64,000 nt of DNA from Deltaproteobacteria bacterium (lineage in GTDB: Bacteria > UBA10199 > JACPAL01), in contig JACPAL010000003.1 in assembly GCA_016180855.1 (NCBI GenBank), forward strand, positions 62,001 through 126,000, in the 5' to 3' direction. Position 1 is the stretch's first letter. Each line of letters opens with the position of its first letter. This document shows positions 27,127-36,541 of this stretch, one piece after another. The notes beneath the pieces are model-generated. The model worked only from the letters and a program-made list of their open reading frames with translations. It searched no databases and was not told the DNA's origin. The position numbers were made by a program, and so were the translations under genes.

Positions 27127-28136
27127 ATATTTCGGCCATTGCGAGACAACTTCATCGTGCCTCTGTTGTAATCGATCTCCATGCCGATACCACGATCCCG
27201 ATGAAATGGGTGCGGTATCAAGTCGGCAAACGGCATCGACCGGGCCTCCCGGGCAAGTTTGGTTTCTTTCACTGTGATATCCCTCGCTGGAGGGAGGGGG
27301 GATACAAGGGGCAGTTTTTGGGGCTTGGGACTTTTCCCTATCCGGAAAAGGGGTGTACCAACTCCTGTCTCAGACAGGCGGAGATGATCCGGGAGGCGTG
27401 TCTCAGGCACCCGGAGGATCTTGTTCACGTGACTTCCGCCGAAGAGCTGCGAATGGCTGCCCGGGATGGAAGGGTAGCGATCCTCATGGGGGTGGAGGGG
27501 GGACACAACCTTGAGGCGGATGCTCACAACGTGAGACGATTCCACGAGGCGGGGGTCCGTTACATCGGCCTCACCCACTTCTCTAAAAATCGGGTAGGCC
27601 CCCCTTCGGGTGGATATGGGGCAAGTCGGGAGGCCCCACTCACCGACTTTGGTCGTGATCTGATCACAGAAATGAACCGATTGGGGATGATGGTGGACCT
27701 TGCCCATGTCGGACGGCAGGCCTTTTTACAGGCGGCTCGTTTCTCGACTAAACCGGTTATTGTGAGTCACACCGGTATCTCTGGGGCGCGCCCCCTCTGG
27801 CGCAACCTCGATGATGAACAGATCAGGGCGGTTGCGGAGACTGATGGGGTGATCGGGATCATCTTTGCCTGGCGCTACATCTGCATGGGGAGGAAGGGAG
27901 ATCTTGCCGATCTTCTCCCCCATTTTGAACATGTACGAAGATTACTCGGTGGGGCTCGCCATCTCGCCTTGGGAAGCGATTTTGATGGGGCGATCGTTCC
28001 CGTTCGTGGACTGGAAGATGCCTCACACCTGCCGGCGGTTACCCAAATGCTCCTCGATGCGAAATGGTCCGAGCAGGATATTCGAGGGGTTCTTGGGGAA
28101 AACGTTCTAAGGGTGCTCAAGGCAGTTACGAGCTGA
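27123..28136 (+). CDS. Membrane dipeptidase family protein (peptidase M19)
   Basis: Zinc dipeptidase of the renal-dipeptidase family, hydrolysing dipeptides including those with a D-residue. 337 residues. The two-zinc site is recognisable: His and Asp in VIDLHADTT, Glu in LMGVEGGHNLEAD, His in DLAHVG, His in VIVSHTG and Asp in ALGSDFDGA. No signal peptide, so it seems cytoplasmic despite the family name. Start ATG 27123, coupled to the preceding 108-residue gene. Confidence 0.92.
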   Translation: MNISAIARQLHRASVVIDLHADTTIPMKWVRYQVGKRHRPGLPGKFGFFHCDIPRWREGGYKGQFLGLGTFPYPEKGCTNSCLRQAEMIREACLRHPEDLVHVTSAEELRMAARDGRVAILMGVEGGHNLEADAHNVRRFHEAGVRYIGLTHFSKNRVGPPSGGYGASREAPLTDFGRDLITEMNRLGMMVDLAHVGRQAFLQAARFSTKPVIVSHTGISGARPLWRNLDDEQIRAVAETDGVIGIIFAWRYICMGRKGDLADLLPHFEHVRRLLGGARHLALGSDFDGAIVPVRGLEDASHLPAVTQMLLDAKWSEQDIRGVLGENVLRVLKAVTS

Positions 28137-28220
28137 AACTTTTGATCGCTTAAATCTTTCAGAGGTGAAATATTTTTTGGAGATCCGGTTTCGATTGTCT
28201 CTACAAACGGAAGAAGTTCC

Positions 28221-29240
28221 TCAAAGTGTCCTCCCAACTGCTTGGGCGATTTTGCTCAGTTTTTCCATCAACTCCTCAAATCGTTTGAAGGTGAGGGACT
28301 GACCGCCGTCGGAGAGGGCAACCTCCGGATTGGGGTGGACCTCCACCATGATGCCATCGGCCCCCGCCGCAATTCCGGCCAACGCCATCGGGATGACATA
28401 AGACCAGTTCCCTGTGCCATGGGAGGGATCAACAACAATCGGCAGGTGGGTTTGTCCCTTCACAACCGGGATCGCGTTGAGATCGAGTGTATTGCGGGTC
28501 GAGGTTTCGAAGGTCCGTATGCCACGCTCGCAAAGGATCACCCTGGAGTTGCCACCGGTCAGGATATACTCGGCCGAGAGAAGCCACTCGCGGATCGTCG
28601 TTGACATCCCCCGCTTCAGAAAAACCGGTTTTTTCAGCTTTCCGAGTTCCTTGAGGAGCGAAAAGTTTTGGACGTTTCGTGCCCCTACTTGAAGGACATC
28701 GGCATAGCGATCGACCAACTCAACATCTTCCGGTCCCATCACCTCGGTGATGATCGGAAGCCCGGTCTCTTTTCTCGCCTTGGCCAGTATCTTCAGACCC
28801 TCCTCCTCTAATCCCTGAAACTCGTACGGAGAGGTCCGCGGCTTAAAGGCGCCGCCTCGAAGGAGCTGGGCCCCCGCCTTTTTGACGGCCCGGGCTGTCT
28901 CCATGAGTTGCGTCTCACTCTCCACAGAGCAGGGACCCGCCATGACACAAATCTGCTTTCCACCGACTGAAATGGTGTCAGTCACCTTAATGACGGATGG
29001 CTCTTTGCGGGTCTCCCGGCTGGCGAGCTTGTACGGCTTTGAAATCGGGACAACGGAATCGACCCCATCCAGACTCTGAAGGTCGTAAAGGTCCGATTTT
29101 TTCTTCTCATGCCCGATACAGGCGATGACGATCCGATCCTCGCCATGAATAACGTGAGGTTTGAACCCGAGCTTTGTGACCCCTTGCGTGACGGCGTCGA
29201 CTTGTCTCTTGGCCGCGCCGACCTTCATGACCACAATCAT
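28221..29240 (-). CDS. aroF: 3-deoxy-7-phosphoheptulonate synthase, type I-beta
   Basis: Condenses phosphoenolpyruvate and erythrose 4-phosphate, the first shikimate-pathway step. 339 residues: an N-terminal ~70-residue ferredoxin-like regulatory domain ([17 protein letters not shown]), then the barrel with [51 protein letters not shown] and [11 protein letters not shown]. This is the Thermotoga/Bacillus-type enzyme, in which the N-terminal domain senses aromatic amino acids. A second DAHP synthase of the AroFGH type lies at 49080-50135. GTG and ATG codons close to 29228 are alternative starts. Confidence 0.94.
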   Translation of the reverse strand: MIVVMKVGAAKRQVDAVTQGVTKLGFKPHVIHGEDRIVIACIGHEKKKSDLYDLQSLDGVDSVVPISKPYKLASRETRKEPSVIKVTDTISVGGKQICVMAGPCSVESETQLMETARAVKKAGAQLLRGGAFKPRTSPYEFQGLEEEGLKILAKARKETGLPIITEVMGPEDVELVDRYADVLQVGARNVQNFSLLKELGKLKKPVFLKRGMSTTIREWLLSAEYILTGGNSRVILCERGIRTFETSTRNTLDLNAIPVVKGQTHLPIVVDPSHGTGNWSYVIPMALAGIAAGADGIMVEVHPNPEVALSDGGQSLTFKRFEELMEKLSKIAQAVGRTL

Positions 29241-29277
29241 GGGCGGCAGTTTGTAGCGTTTAGTGAAAAGTGTCTAC

Positions 29278-30522
29278 CTAAAAATCAAGGAGGAACTCGG
29301 CCTTGATCTTGCGGACCTCCTGGAGCTGCCAGGAAAAATCCGATTTCCACCATGCCTTTTTTTCATCCCTTAAGATCGCCTCATTCAATAAATTTTCTAT
29401 CTTCTGCATTCGTCTCTTCGCTTGTTCCCTCTTCCACTCATCCGGGCTGTAACGATAGCCCTGAGCCAGCTCCTTGTATTTTTGATAAACGACCTGATTA
29501 TTCTGAAGCAATGTTTCGCTGATAATCGTTATCGGATGCGTGACGATACTGTAGAAAAAAATCGGCATCGGTTTTGTTGTGATCATCGACCAGGCGCCGT
29601 AACCGAGCAGTTTGGGAATCGGCTTCACTGTATCAACGGACGCTGAACTGATAATATAGGCCGGGCTGGTAAATGCTTGCGCCCATCGGCAGAGTACCGA
29701 CGTTAAAAAGGCGACCGACGCGCCGGCGACGAAGAGAGAAGACATATAACCGATGCGCGGTTTTTCGAAGATCGTTCGAACAATTTTCCCGACGGTTATC
29801 TTCTGCCCGCCGCGGTTGACATACATGACCGCGGTTCGAATACGATCCAGATCGTCAATAACGGGGAAAAACGATTTTATCCAATTGGAGCGTGCGCTCC
29901 TTCCGATTTTATCAAAGAGTACTTCCGCCAACTGACCCATGACGGCCATTCCGGAGAAGGCCATCGGCGTTAGCAAGGCCCGCATCCCCCACTCGGAAGA
30001 GAATAGATTAAAAGAGAAATCCTCAGGCTCCACCTGGTAGCTTCCCCTCAGTCGGGAATGTCCAAGCCAATCCGGCAAAAATCTTCCGAGGCAGTAAGAT
30101 AAAGAGTAGAGCGCCATCCAACCGAGCGTTGCCTTTTTGGAAAGAATTTTTGCAAAACCCGGGACATCCTCAAGCATTCTTCTTCCATAATATGCAGTGA
30201 TCGCAAACCCCGGAACGATCATCGCCAAGGCCGCCCCCTTATTAAGAAAGTCACGATACCCGCCGATCGTTCCAAAGCCGGGCTCCGCGACACAGCGGGC
30301 GTGGTAAACCTCGTTTTTAAACTGATTTGTGTCGCCGGTTTTGAAGTAGTTGGCCAGTTTATGGCCGCCATTCACCAATTCGTCCGGAGAACTAAGCAGT
30401 TTATATTTGGAAACGGCAAGGACTGTCCCCAAATAACCGACCGCCACGACCTTCCCCCATGGGGAGAAGGAAAGCGGCTTTAAGATGTGGCTTTTGTAGC
30501 TGACGCGCAACGAATCCCCCAA
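29278..30522 (-). CDS. Uncharacterised membrane protein
   Basis: Up to 414 residues from a TTG at 30522; another TTG 12 bases later has GGGGGA upstream. There is no ATG near the start. Hydrophobic segments include VVAVGYLGTVLAVSKY, ALAMIVPGFAITAYYG, LGWMALYSLSYCLGRFL and SLFVAGASVAFLTSVLCRW, giving perhaps 6-7 membrane passes. A charged helical tail follows (PDEWKREQAKRRMQKIENLL). The layout resembles the orphan at 14724-16340, but I see no convincing sequence match. It is downstream of no obvious partner. Function unknown. Confidence 0.65.
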   Translation of the reverse strand: MGDSLRVSYKSHILKPLSFSPWGKVVAVGYLGTVLAVSKYKLLSSPDELVNGGHKLANYFKTGDTNQFKNEVYHARCVAEPGFGTIGGYRDFLNKGAALAMIVPGFAITAYYGRRMLEDVPGFAKILSKKATLGWMALYSLSYCLGRFLPDWLGHSRLRGSYQVEPEDFSFNLFSSEWGMRALLTPMAFSGMAVMGQLAEVLFDKIGRSARSNWIKSFFPVIDDLDRIRTAVMYVNRGGQKITVGKIVRTIFEKPRIGYMSSLFVAGASVAFLTSVLCRWAQAFTSPAYIISSASVDTVKPIPKLLGYGAWSMITTKPMPIFFYSIVTHPITIISETLLQNNQVVYQKYKELAQGYRYSPDEWKREQAKRRMQKIENLLNEAILRDEKKAWWKSDFSWQLQEVRKIKAEFLLDF

Positions 30523-30652
30523 CTGTGTTACCGGCTAGATCGTTTATTTGTCATAAAAGGTGCTAGTGATCACCGTCCTATTAAGGGTGTGTTGAAAAAT
30601 GGCTTCATTTCTAAAGTTGCCACCAGGATTTGCTTGGAGTAAGCACCCCCTC

Positions 30653-30931
30653 ATGCACCTCAAAAAAGAAGAGATCGCCCGGCTGGCGCATCAGATTGGC
30701 GAAAATCTCAAAAAAAGCGGGGTTGTCTTCAAGGTGGAGGAGAGACGGATCGTTGAAAAGGTCGAGACGGTGATTCAAAAGAATGTTGATGACGAACACC
30801 GGATTGAAGACGAGGTCAAAAAGCTCATGGAGCAGTATCGTGCCCAGATTGCCACGGGTTCGGTTGACCCTCAAAAGGTTTATATGATGATCAAGAAGCA
30901 GGTCGCAAAGGACAGAAAATTCATTTTATGA
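30653..30931 (+). CDS. DUF507 family protein (first of a tandem pair)
   Basis: 92 residues from the ATG at 30653, which aligns with the start of its neighbour and the family (MHLKKEEIARLAHQI against MKPSDDRINHVAHLI). A reading from 30599 would add 18 residues. Predicted all-helical, with the DUF507 pattern of a LAH-type first helix, a central acidic segment and a Tyr/Lys-rich end. Its stop overlaps the next ATG. DUF507 has no established function. Confidence 0.82.
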   Translation: MHLKKEEIARLAHQIGENLKKSGVVFKVEERRIVEKVETVIQKNVDDEHRIEDEVKKLMEQYRAQIATGSVDPQKVYMMIKKQVAKDRKFIL

Positions 30932-31203
30932 AGCCGTCTGATGATCGCATCAACCACGTTGCCCATTTGATCCACGACCGGCTCTACCACGAGGATTTTG
31001 TTGATTACCCCGATGAAGATAAGGCCCTTCGGGAGATCAAAAAGACCCTTATTCATTTTTTTCAGGTCGATGAAGAGGCGGATCAGGCGGCACAGGAAAA
31101 GATCGCCTCGCTGAAGAGGGAGGTTTTACCCGGGAGCCGCGAGTGGGAGGTTCTCTACCGGAAGTATTTCGAGGAGGAATTGGCCAAGAGGGGGCGGGGA
31201 TGA
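30928..31203 (+). CDS. DUF507 family protein (second of a tandem pair)
   Basis: 91 residues, coupled to the first copy through ATGA at 30928-30931. The C-terminal block (REVLPGSREWEVLYRKYFEEELAKRG) is the strongest DUF507 signature. The pair equals the length of the two-part ~180-residue DUF507 proteins of some bacteria, so the two may form a heterodimer. The glycolytic operon starts 65 bases downstream with its own promoter. Confidence 0.88.
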   Translation: MKPSDDRINHVAHLIHDRLYHEDFVDYPDEDKALREIKKTLIHFFQVDEEADQAAQEKIASLKREVLPGSREWEVLYRKYFEEELAKRGRG

Positions 31204-31216
31204 GGGAGCATTGGGA

Positions 31217-31244
31217 TTGACGGTGCAGGAGGAGGCTGTATAAA
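31217..31244 (+). promoter_or_regulatory. Sigma-70-type promoter of gap-pgk-tpiA-secG
   Basis: TTGACG at 31217-31222, 16 bases, TATAAA at 31239-31244. Transcription would start near 31251, leaving a short leader with AAGGAGAT just before the gap ATG at 31268. Confidence 0.65.
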
Positions 31245-31267
31245 GCGTCTCCTCAAGGAGATTCAGT

Positions 31268-32284
31268 ATGACAGTCAGGGTCGGTATCAACGGACTTGGA
31301 CGGATCGGTAAGGGGATTGTCAGCGCCTGGGTGGAGAGAAATTTTGAGGGGGCCGAGATTGTCATGATCAATGACAAGACGGAGGCGGCCCATTTTGCCC
31401 ATCTTCTGAAGTACGATTCCGTTCACGGCCACCTTCACGCCGACCTTCGTGCGGATGGAAATGTCCTTGTGATTGGTGGCTCGAAGAGGATTCTCCTCTG
31501 TTCCCACAAGTCTCCGGCTGAAATCCCGTGGGGAGAACAGGGGGTTGATGTCGTCCTGGAGTGTACGGGAAAATTCACCGACAAGAGTGAGGCAGAAAAA
31601 CACCTGCACAATGGCGTTAAAAAGGTGATTATTTCGGCGCCTGCCAAGAATCCTGATGCCACCTTTGTTATCGGTGTTAATGAAAAGGAGTATGATCCTT
31701 CCAGGCACCATGTCGTTTCCAACGCCTCTTGTACGACGAACTGTCTTGCCCCTGTCGCCAAAATACTCAACGATTTTCTGGGGATTGAACGTGGTTTCAT
31801 GACGACGATCCATTCGTATACGAATGATCAGAACATTTTAGACAAATATCACAAGGATCTGCGTCGGGCTCGGGCTGGTAACCTTTCGATGATTCCAACA
31901 ACGACGGGGGCCGCCAAAGCGATCGGCGCGGTGATTCCGGAGCTCTCCGGAAAATTTGATGGTCTGGCGGTTCGGGTCCCGACGGCCAATGTTTCCATTG
32001 TTGATCTCGTGGTCAATGTCAAAAAAGAGACAACCGTTGAGGAGGTGAACGGGCTCTTCCGTGAGATGGAAATAGGTCGTTACCGCGGTATTCTCTCCAC
32101 CTCCAGGGCGCCGCTCGTTTCGATCGATTTTAATGGTTCTTGGGATTCGGCGATTGTCGACCTGCCGCTGACCAACGTGAACGGCGGACGGATGGTCAAG
32201 GTAATGGTTTGGTATGACAACGAGACCGGGTTTAGCCACCGGATGCTCGATTTGGCGATCATGATCGGAGAGCGTCTTTCCTAG
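31268..32284 (+). CDS. gap: Glyceraldehyde-3-phosphate dehydrogenase, type I
   Basis: Oxidative phosphorylation of glyceraldehyde 3-phosphate in glycolysis. 338 residues: Rossmann start VRVGINGLGRIGKGI, catalytic Cys in SNASCTTNCLAPV, its His partner in TTIHSYTNDQ, and WYDNETGFSHR at the C-terminus. VMINDKTE at the end of strand 2 fits NAD use. Strong ribosome-binding site. First gene of gap-pgk-tpiA-secG. Confidence 0.97.
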   Translation: MTVRVGINGLGRIGKGIVSAWVERNFEGAEIVMINDKTEAAHFAHLLKYDSVHGHLHADLRADGNVLVIGGSKRILLCSHKSPAEIPWGEQGVDVVLECTGKFTDKSEAEKHLHNGVKKVIISAPAKNPDATFVIGVNEKEYDPSRHHVVSNASCTTNCLAPVAKILNDFLGIERGFMTTIHSYTNDQNILDKYHKDLRRARAGNLSMIPTTTGAAKAIGAVIPELSGKFDGLAVRVPTANVSIVDLVVNVKKETTVEEVNGLFREMEIGRYRGILSTSRAPLVSIDFNGSWDSAIVDLPLTNVNGGRMVKVMVWYDNETGFSHRMLDLAIMIGERLS

Positions 32285-33469
32285 ATGGGGCTCAAGATTT
32301 TACAGGATTTGAATGTTAGGGGACGGTCTGTTTTTCTTCGTGTTGATTTCAATGTCCCGCTCACCCAAGAGGGCAAAATCCTGGATGACACGCGGATCCA
32401 GGAGGCGTTGCCAACGATCCGCTATCTTTTGGGGCAGCAGGCCCGTCTGGTTCTCGCTTCGCATCTAGGACGCCCGAAGGGGAGGCATGATCCCCAGCAG
32501 AGCCTGCTTCCGGTTGGCGAACACCTCTCTGAAATTTTAAAGCAGGAGGTCATTTTTCCGGAGGATTGTATTGGGGATGCCGTCAAGAAGCTCATTCATG
32601 ACATAAGAGAGGGTCAAATTCTTCTCCTGGAGAATCTCCGGTTTCATCCCGAAGAGGAACAAAATGACCCTGAATTTTCCAAAAAACTCGCCTCCCTCGC
32701 AGAGGTTTACATTACCGATGCCTTTGGCTCCCTCCATCGGGCCCATGCCTCGACGGTCGGGATGACCTCCTATTTCAAGGAGAAGGGAATCGGCCTTCTG
32801 GTCCAAAAAGAGTTGGAGATTCTTCAGAAAATACTGAAGTCACCCGAGCGTCCGTTTTATGCGGTCCTTGGTGGGGCCAAGGTTTCTGACAAGATCGGTG
32901 TCATTGAAAATCTTCTGGGACGCATTGATGGCCTCTTTTTGGGAGGGGCCCTTGCCTACACCTTTCTAAAGGCACGGGGAGAATCGATTGGCCGCTCCCG
33001 ATTTGAAGAGGAGAAGCTTTATTTTGCCAAGAAGGTTCTCAAGTTGGCCGAAGAAAAAGGGATTGCCGTTTATCTGCCGATCGATCATAAGGTGGTGACC
33101 GAAATCCAGGTTGGAGGGCAATCAGAGTTTCAGGTTGTCCGTTTGATCCCTCCCGACAAGATAGGAGTCGATATTGGGCCAGCCACGATCCAAAAATATC
33201 AGGAGAGACTCGCAAAGGGGCGTACAATATTTTGGAACGGCCCCATGGGGATCTTTGAGGAGCCTCTTTTTGCGGAAGGGACACGCCAAATCGCCGCGTC
33301 GATCGCCAAGCCCGGTATCACGTCTGTCGTGGGGGGGGGGGAGAGTGTCACTGCCTGTCGCCAAGCGGGCGTCGGAGAGCAGATAACCCATCTCTCAACG
33401 GGTGGTGGAGCGATGCTGGAGTTTGTTGAGGGGAAGCTGTTACCCGGCCTCAAGGCATTGGAGAGTTAG
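32285..33469 (+). CDS. pgk: Phosphoglycerate kinase
   Basis: ATP-forming step of glycolysis. 394 residues with VFLRVDFNVPL, SHLGRPKGRHDP, LLLENLRFHPEE, GGAKVSDKIGV and NGPMGIFEEP. The GGGES nucleotide loop near the C-terminus is encoded by a run of eleven G at 33331-33341. The ATG starts right after the gap stop codon, so the genes are coupled. Confidence 0.97.
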   Translation: MGLKILQDLNVRGRSVFLRVDFNVPLTQEGKILDDTRIQEALPTIRYLLGQQARLVLASHLGRPKGRHDPQQSLLPVGEHLSEILKQEVIFPEDCIGDAVKKLIHDIREGQILLLENLRFHPEEEQNDPEFSKKLASLAEVYITDAFGSLHRAHASTVGMTSYFKEKGIGLLVQKELEILQKILKSPERPFYAVLGGAKVSDKIGVIENLLGRIDGLFLGGALAYTFLKARGESIGRSRFEEEKLYFAKKVLKLAEEKGIAVYLPIDHKVVTEIQVGGQSEFQVVRLIPPDKIGVDIGPATIQKYQERLAKGRTIFWNGPMGIFEEPLFAEGTRQIAASIAKPGITSVVGGGESVTACRQAGVGEQITHLSTGGGAMLEFVEGKLLPGLKALES

Positions 33470-33471
33470 GC

Positions 33472-34242
33472 ATGAACCGTTTGATTATTGTTGCTAATTG
33501 GAAAATGAATGGGACGGTGTCGGAGACTCTCAAGATGATTACCGAGTTGAGTCACCGTCTTGAGAAGCAAACGATTGCCGAAGTGGTGATCGCCCCGCCG
33601 TTCACATCGCTTTATTCGGCGCAAATTGTCCTGCAGGAGACGAGCTTCAAGCTGGCGGCCCAAAATTGCCACTGGGAGCATGAAGGGGCTTACACCGGAG
33701 AGGTTTCACCCGATTTCTTGAGAGAGATCGGGTGCAGTCACGTCATTGTGGGACATTCGGAGAGAAGACGCTATTTTGGCGAGACCGATGAGATGGTGGG
33801 ACGAAAGATCCAGACCGCGCTTGCCTCTGAACTGACCCCGATCTTTTGTATTGGTGAGACAAAAGAGGAACGATCCAGTGGAAGGACCGAGGCTGTTCTG
33901 GAGCAACAGATCAAAAAGGGGCTTCAGGGTCTTCCGATGGGGGATATCAAAGATTTGATTATTGCTTATGAGCCGGTTTGGGCGATTGGCACCGGAGAGA
34001 CGGCAGCCCAGGAGCAGATTGAGAAAGAGCATAGTTACATCCGCAATCTTATTGCTCGGGCCTACGATGCCCCGACGGCGAACAGGATCCCACTTCTTTA
34101 CGGGGGAAGTGTGAACAGTGACAACATCAAGAAGATTGTTGAGACGCGGAACGTTGACGGTGTTCTGGTGGGAGGGGCGAGTCTTTCACTTGAAAAATTT
34201 GTCAAAATGATCCGGCTCGCGGAATCGAGGGAGGTTCACTGA
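33472..34242 (+). CDS. tpiA: Triose-phosphate isomerase
   Basis: Interconverts dihydroxyacetone phosphate and glyceraldehyde 3-phosphate. 256 residues; catalytic Lys in ANWKMNG, His in VGHSERRRYF, Glu in AYEPVWAIGTGE, and the phosphate loop LYGGSVN. It starts two bases after the pgk stop, and its stop overlaps the secG start by one base. Confidence 0.97.
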   Translation: MNRLIIVANWKMNGTVSETLKMITELSHRLEKQTIAEVVIAPPFTSLYSAQIVLQETSFKLAAQNCHWEHEGAYTGEVSPDFLREIGCSHVIVGHSERRRYFGETDEMVGRKIQTALASELTPIFCIGETKEERSSGRTEAVLEQQIKKGLQGLPMGDIKDLIIAYEPVWAIGTGETAAQEQIEKEHSYIRNLIARAYDAPTANRIPLLYGGSVNSDNIKKIVETRNVDGVLVGGASLSLEKFVKMIRLAESREVH

Positions 34243-34595
34243 TGCATCTTGTCTTGACGATTTTACACTTCATTCTCTGTTTTATCTTGATCGGCGTTAT
34301 CCTTCTCCAGGCTGGCAAAGGGGCCGATATCGGGGCTGCCTTTGGTGCTGGTGGTTCACAAACCGTCTTTGGTCCGCGCGGGGCGACCACTTTCCTAAGC
34401 AAGATGACAGCGGCCGTTGCCATCCTCTTTCTGTTGACCTCTATCACACTGGCTCGCATGGCAAGACAGGGACCGGGTGGAAGTGTGCTGGAAAAGTATC
34501 CGGCCAAGACCGAGGTTCAGACTCCACAGACTGCCCCTCAGGAAGCTCCTTCGGCGAATGTTCCTCAACCGACGGATTCCAATGAAAAGAAATAA
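34242..34595 (+). CDS. secG: Protein-export membrane protein SecG
   Basis: Small subunit of the SecYEG channel. 117 residues: a first membrane helix ([19 protein letters not shown]), the conserved [21 protein letters not shown] loop, a second helix ([18 protein letters not shown]) and a Pro/Gln-rich tail. It follows tpiA directly, a common bacterial order. Confidence 0.94.
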   Translation: MHLVLTILHFILCFILIGVILLQAGKGADIGAAFGAGGSQTVFGPRGATTFLSKMTAAVAILFLLTSITLARMARQGPGGSVLEKYPAKTEVQTPQTAPQEAPSANVPQPTDSNEKK

Positions 34596-34613
34596 TTACG
34601 GTTGGTGATTTTG

Positions 34614-34695
34614 TGCCGGGGGCGGGACTCGAACCCGCACGGATTGCTCCATACGCCCCTCAAACGTACGTGTCTGCCAATTCCACCACCCCGGC
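34614..34695 (-). tRNA. tRNA-Leu (anticodon GAG)
   Basis: Minus-strand sequence starting GCCGGGGTGGTGGAATTGGC folds as a class II tRNA. The 7-bp acceptor is GCCGGGG/CCCCGGC with A as discriminator. The anticodon stem is TACGT/GCGTA around TTGAGGG (anticodon GAG, reads CTC/CTT). There is a long variable arm and a T-arm with GGTTCGAGTCC. CCA is not encoded. It lies convergent to secG, 18 bases beyond its stop. Confidence 0.95.
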
Positions 34696-34766
34696 CAGAA
34701 TTAGATTCACTTTATCTGTTAGAGGGGTTTTCTTGTCAACGTTGGCCTTCAAAACCCCCCAAACCG

Positions 34767-35228
34767 CTAATCCTTCCGATACTCGAGTCGAATAATGATT
34801 TTTTTAGTCTCACCAGCGACGAGGTCGAATTTTGACTTCTTGAAACTCGGAGCCTTCAACGTTACCTTCTGATCATTTGAAAAACCAACTCCCTCTTTTG
34901 GAAATCCGAGGCCGGTACGGTCAACCTTTCTGTTGGCATTGACGTCGTGGAGGACGGAGACCGCATAGTCGTCCGGAGGGAGACCTTCGAAGTTGAAGGT
35001 TAAACTACCTTCTCCTTTTTCATAGGGGATCCACTCTGTTTCATAGGCATATTCGAGGTGGGTCGGATAACCTTTCACGCTCTCAAACAGGGCAACGCCA
35101 ACCTCTCCTTTCTTATTTTTGATTCCTGTCACCTCCACTTCAAGGGTTGCCGAGTTATCACCAAAAACAGGAGAGGCCATAAGAAAAATGAGGATAACGC
35201 CTGATAAGAATAATCTCTCTCGTGTCAT
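34767..35228 (-). CDS. DUF2141 family secreted protein
   Basis: 153 residues from the ATG at 35228, with AAGGGGGTG six bases upstream. Signal peptide MTRERLFLSGVILIFLMASPVFG. The mature part is the DUF2141 beta-sandwich: LEVEVTGIKNKKGEVGVALF, SVKGYPTHLEYAY, GLPPDDYAVSVLHDVNANRK and GLGFPKEGVGFSND. These proteins are periplasmic or surface-exposed and uncharacterised. It stands alone. Confidence 0.88.
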   Translation of the reverse strand: MTRERLFLSGVILIFLMASPVFGDNSATLEVEVTGIKNKKGEVGVALFESVKGYPTHLEYAYETEWIPYEKGEGSLTFNFEGLPPDDYAVSVLHDVNANRKVDRTGLGFPKEGVGFSNDQKVTLKAPSFKKSKFDLVAGETKKIIIRLEYRKD

Positions 35229-35320
35229 TGACACCCCCTTTTCTTATCTTTATTGACAGCGCGAAGTAATTTTTCAACAATTTTTTGGATGAGAGACATT
35301 ATTGTGGTAGGCCAATCAAG

Positions 35321-36541
35321 ATGCGTGCACTCGAATTTCCTCCATTTTGGGAATCACTCCTGAAAAGATACGTCAAGCAAACCTTCTATCCCGGAACCCG
35401 CCATGAAGGACATGCCGAGGGGGACCAGTTCACAGAGAAAGATTATCGCTTTTTTGCCAAGGGGATTGAGGCGCTGAATCTCTCGTTTACGCGGGAGCGC
35501 TCATCACTCCCCAAAAATTATTTTAATCAGAAGGAGTATCGTTCCGGATACCTTCTCTACTTCTTGCCGGTCAATGCGCTGAAGGTGGCGACACTCTTGT
35601 TGCAAAGTATAAATGGAGGGGTCGAATTCATTACCTCCGAACATGACCCCTCATCCCCCTACACCATTCTTGACATCGGTTCCGGTCCCGGCACCGGGAT
35701 GCTCGGAACCTTTCTATGGTTAGAAAATCTCCTCAAAGAGAGGGGGAAAATTCCACCTCTTCGCTGGATGCTCATCGATCAAAACCGGCATGCACTTCAG
35801 GATGCCCGGTCTCTTCACGATGAGATCGTGGCCCATCTGCGGAAACAGGGGTTGTCGATTCAATCAGAACTCCAAACAATCGTGGCTGACCTTGAGTCAG
35901 GCTATTTGCCCAGGATCCCGGCTGCCGACCTGATGTTAGCCCTTAATGTTTTTAGCGAACTTCCACGAGGAAAGAGGGTGACTCTCGTCGATCGCCTCCT
36001 TTACAAGAATCCAGGTGCCGTCCTCTTTCTCATGGAACCGGCACTCCAGCGGACAACCCGGGAGCTTATGGAACTCCATGACGTTATTCTGAAGGCAAAA
36101 ATTGGCACCGTCCTGGCCCCCTGCCTCCATCAGACTGATTGCCCGATGCTCAAGGCAAACAGGCGTGATTGGTGCCATACCTACCTGGAATGGAAGAGAC
36201 CTTTTTATATTGAGAGGTTCGATCGTTTGGTCGGAATCCGGAAGGATTATTTGAAATGCTCGTATCTTCTGTTGGGTGGAGGAAAGGGCTCCTTGCTATA
36301 TGCTTCCACCTATTCAAAGGAGACGTGGCGTGTTGTCTCCGGACATCTCAACTCAAATGGAAAATCAGAGATTCTCTTGTGTGGTCCCGGTGGCCTGCCG
36401 GATCTTCTAAGAACGACGCGATTGGATCGGGACTGCTCGAAGGTTAACCGGGTTTTTGATGAGGTACAGAGGGGGGATCTGGTTGTCATGTCCAAAACAG
36501 ACCGGATTAAATCCGAAACAAAATTAGGATTTAAACCGTAG
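35321..36541 (+). CDS. Rsm22/METTL17-like methyltransferase-fold protein
   Basis: 406 residues from the ATG at 35321 (a TTG at 35285 would add 12). The SAM-binding motif ILDIGSGPGTG is at about residue 116. Four Cys at 268, 274, 285 and 313 (APCLHQTDCPM, DWCHTYLEW, LKCSYLLL) match the iron-sulfur site of the mitochondrial Rsm22/METTL17 group, a small-subunit assembly factor. The bacterial role is unproven but probably ribosomal. The 3' end overlaps the convergent pseudouridine synthase by 18 bases. Confidence 0.86.
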   Translation: MRALEFPPFWESLLKRYVKQTFYPGTRHEGHAEGDQFTEKDYRFFAKGIEALNLSFTRERSSLPKNYFNQKEYRSGYLLYFLPVNALKVATLLLQSINGGVEFITSEHDPSSPYTILDIGSGPGTGMLGTFLWLENLLKERGKIPPLRWMLIDQNRHALQDARSLHDEIVAHLRKQGLSIQSELQTIVADLESGYLPRIPAADLMLALNVFSELPRGKRVTLVDRLLYKNPGAVLFLMEPALQRTTRELMELHDVILKAKIGTVLAPCLHQTDCPMLKANRRDWCHTYLEWKRPFYIERFDRLVGIRKDYLKCSYLLLGGGKGSLLYASTYSKETWRVVSGHLNSNGKSEILLCGPGGLPDLLRTTRLDRDCSKVNRVFDEVQRGDLVVMSKTDRIKSETKLGFKP

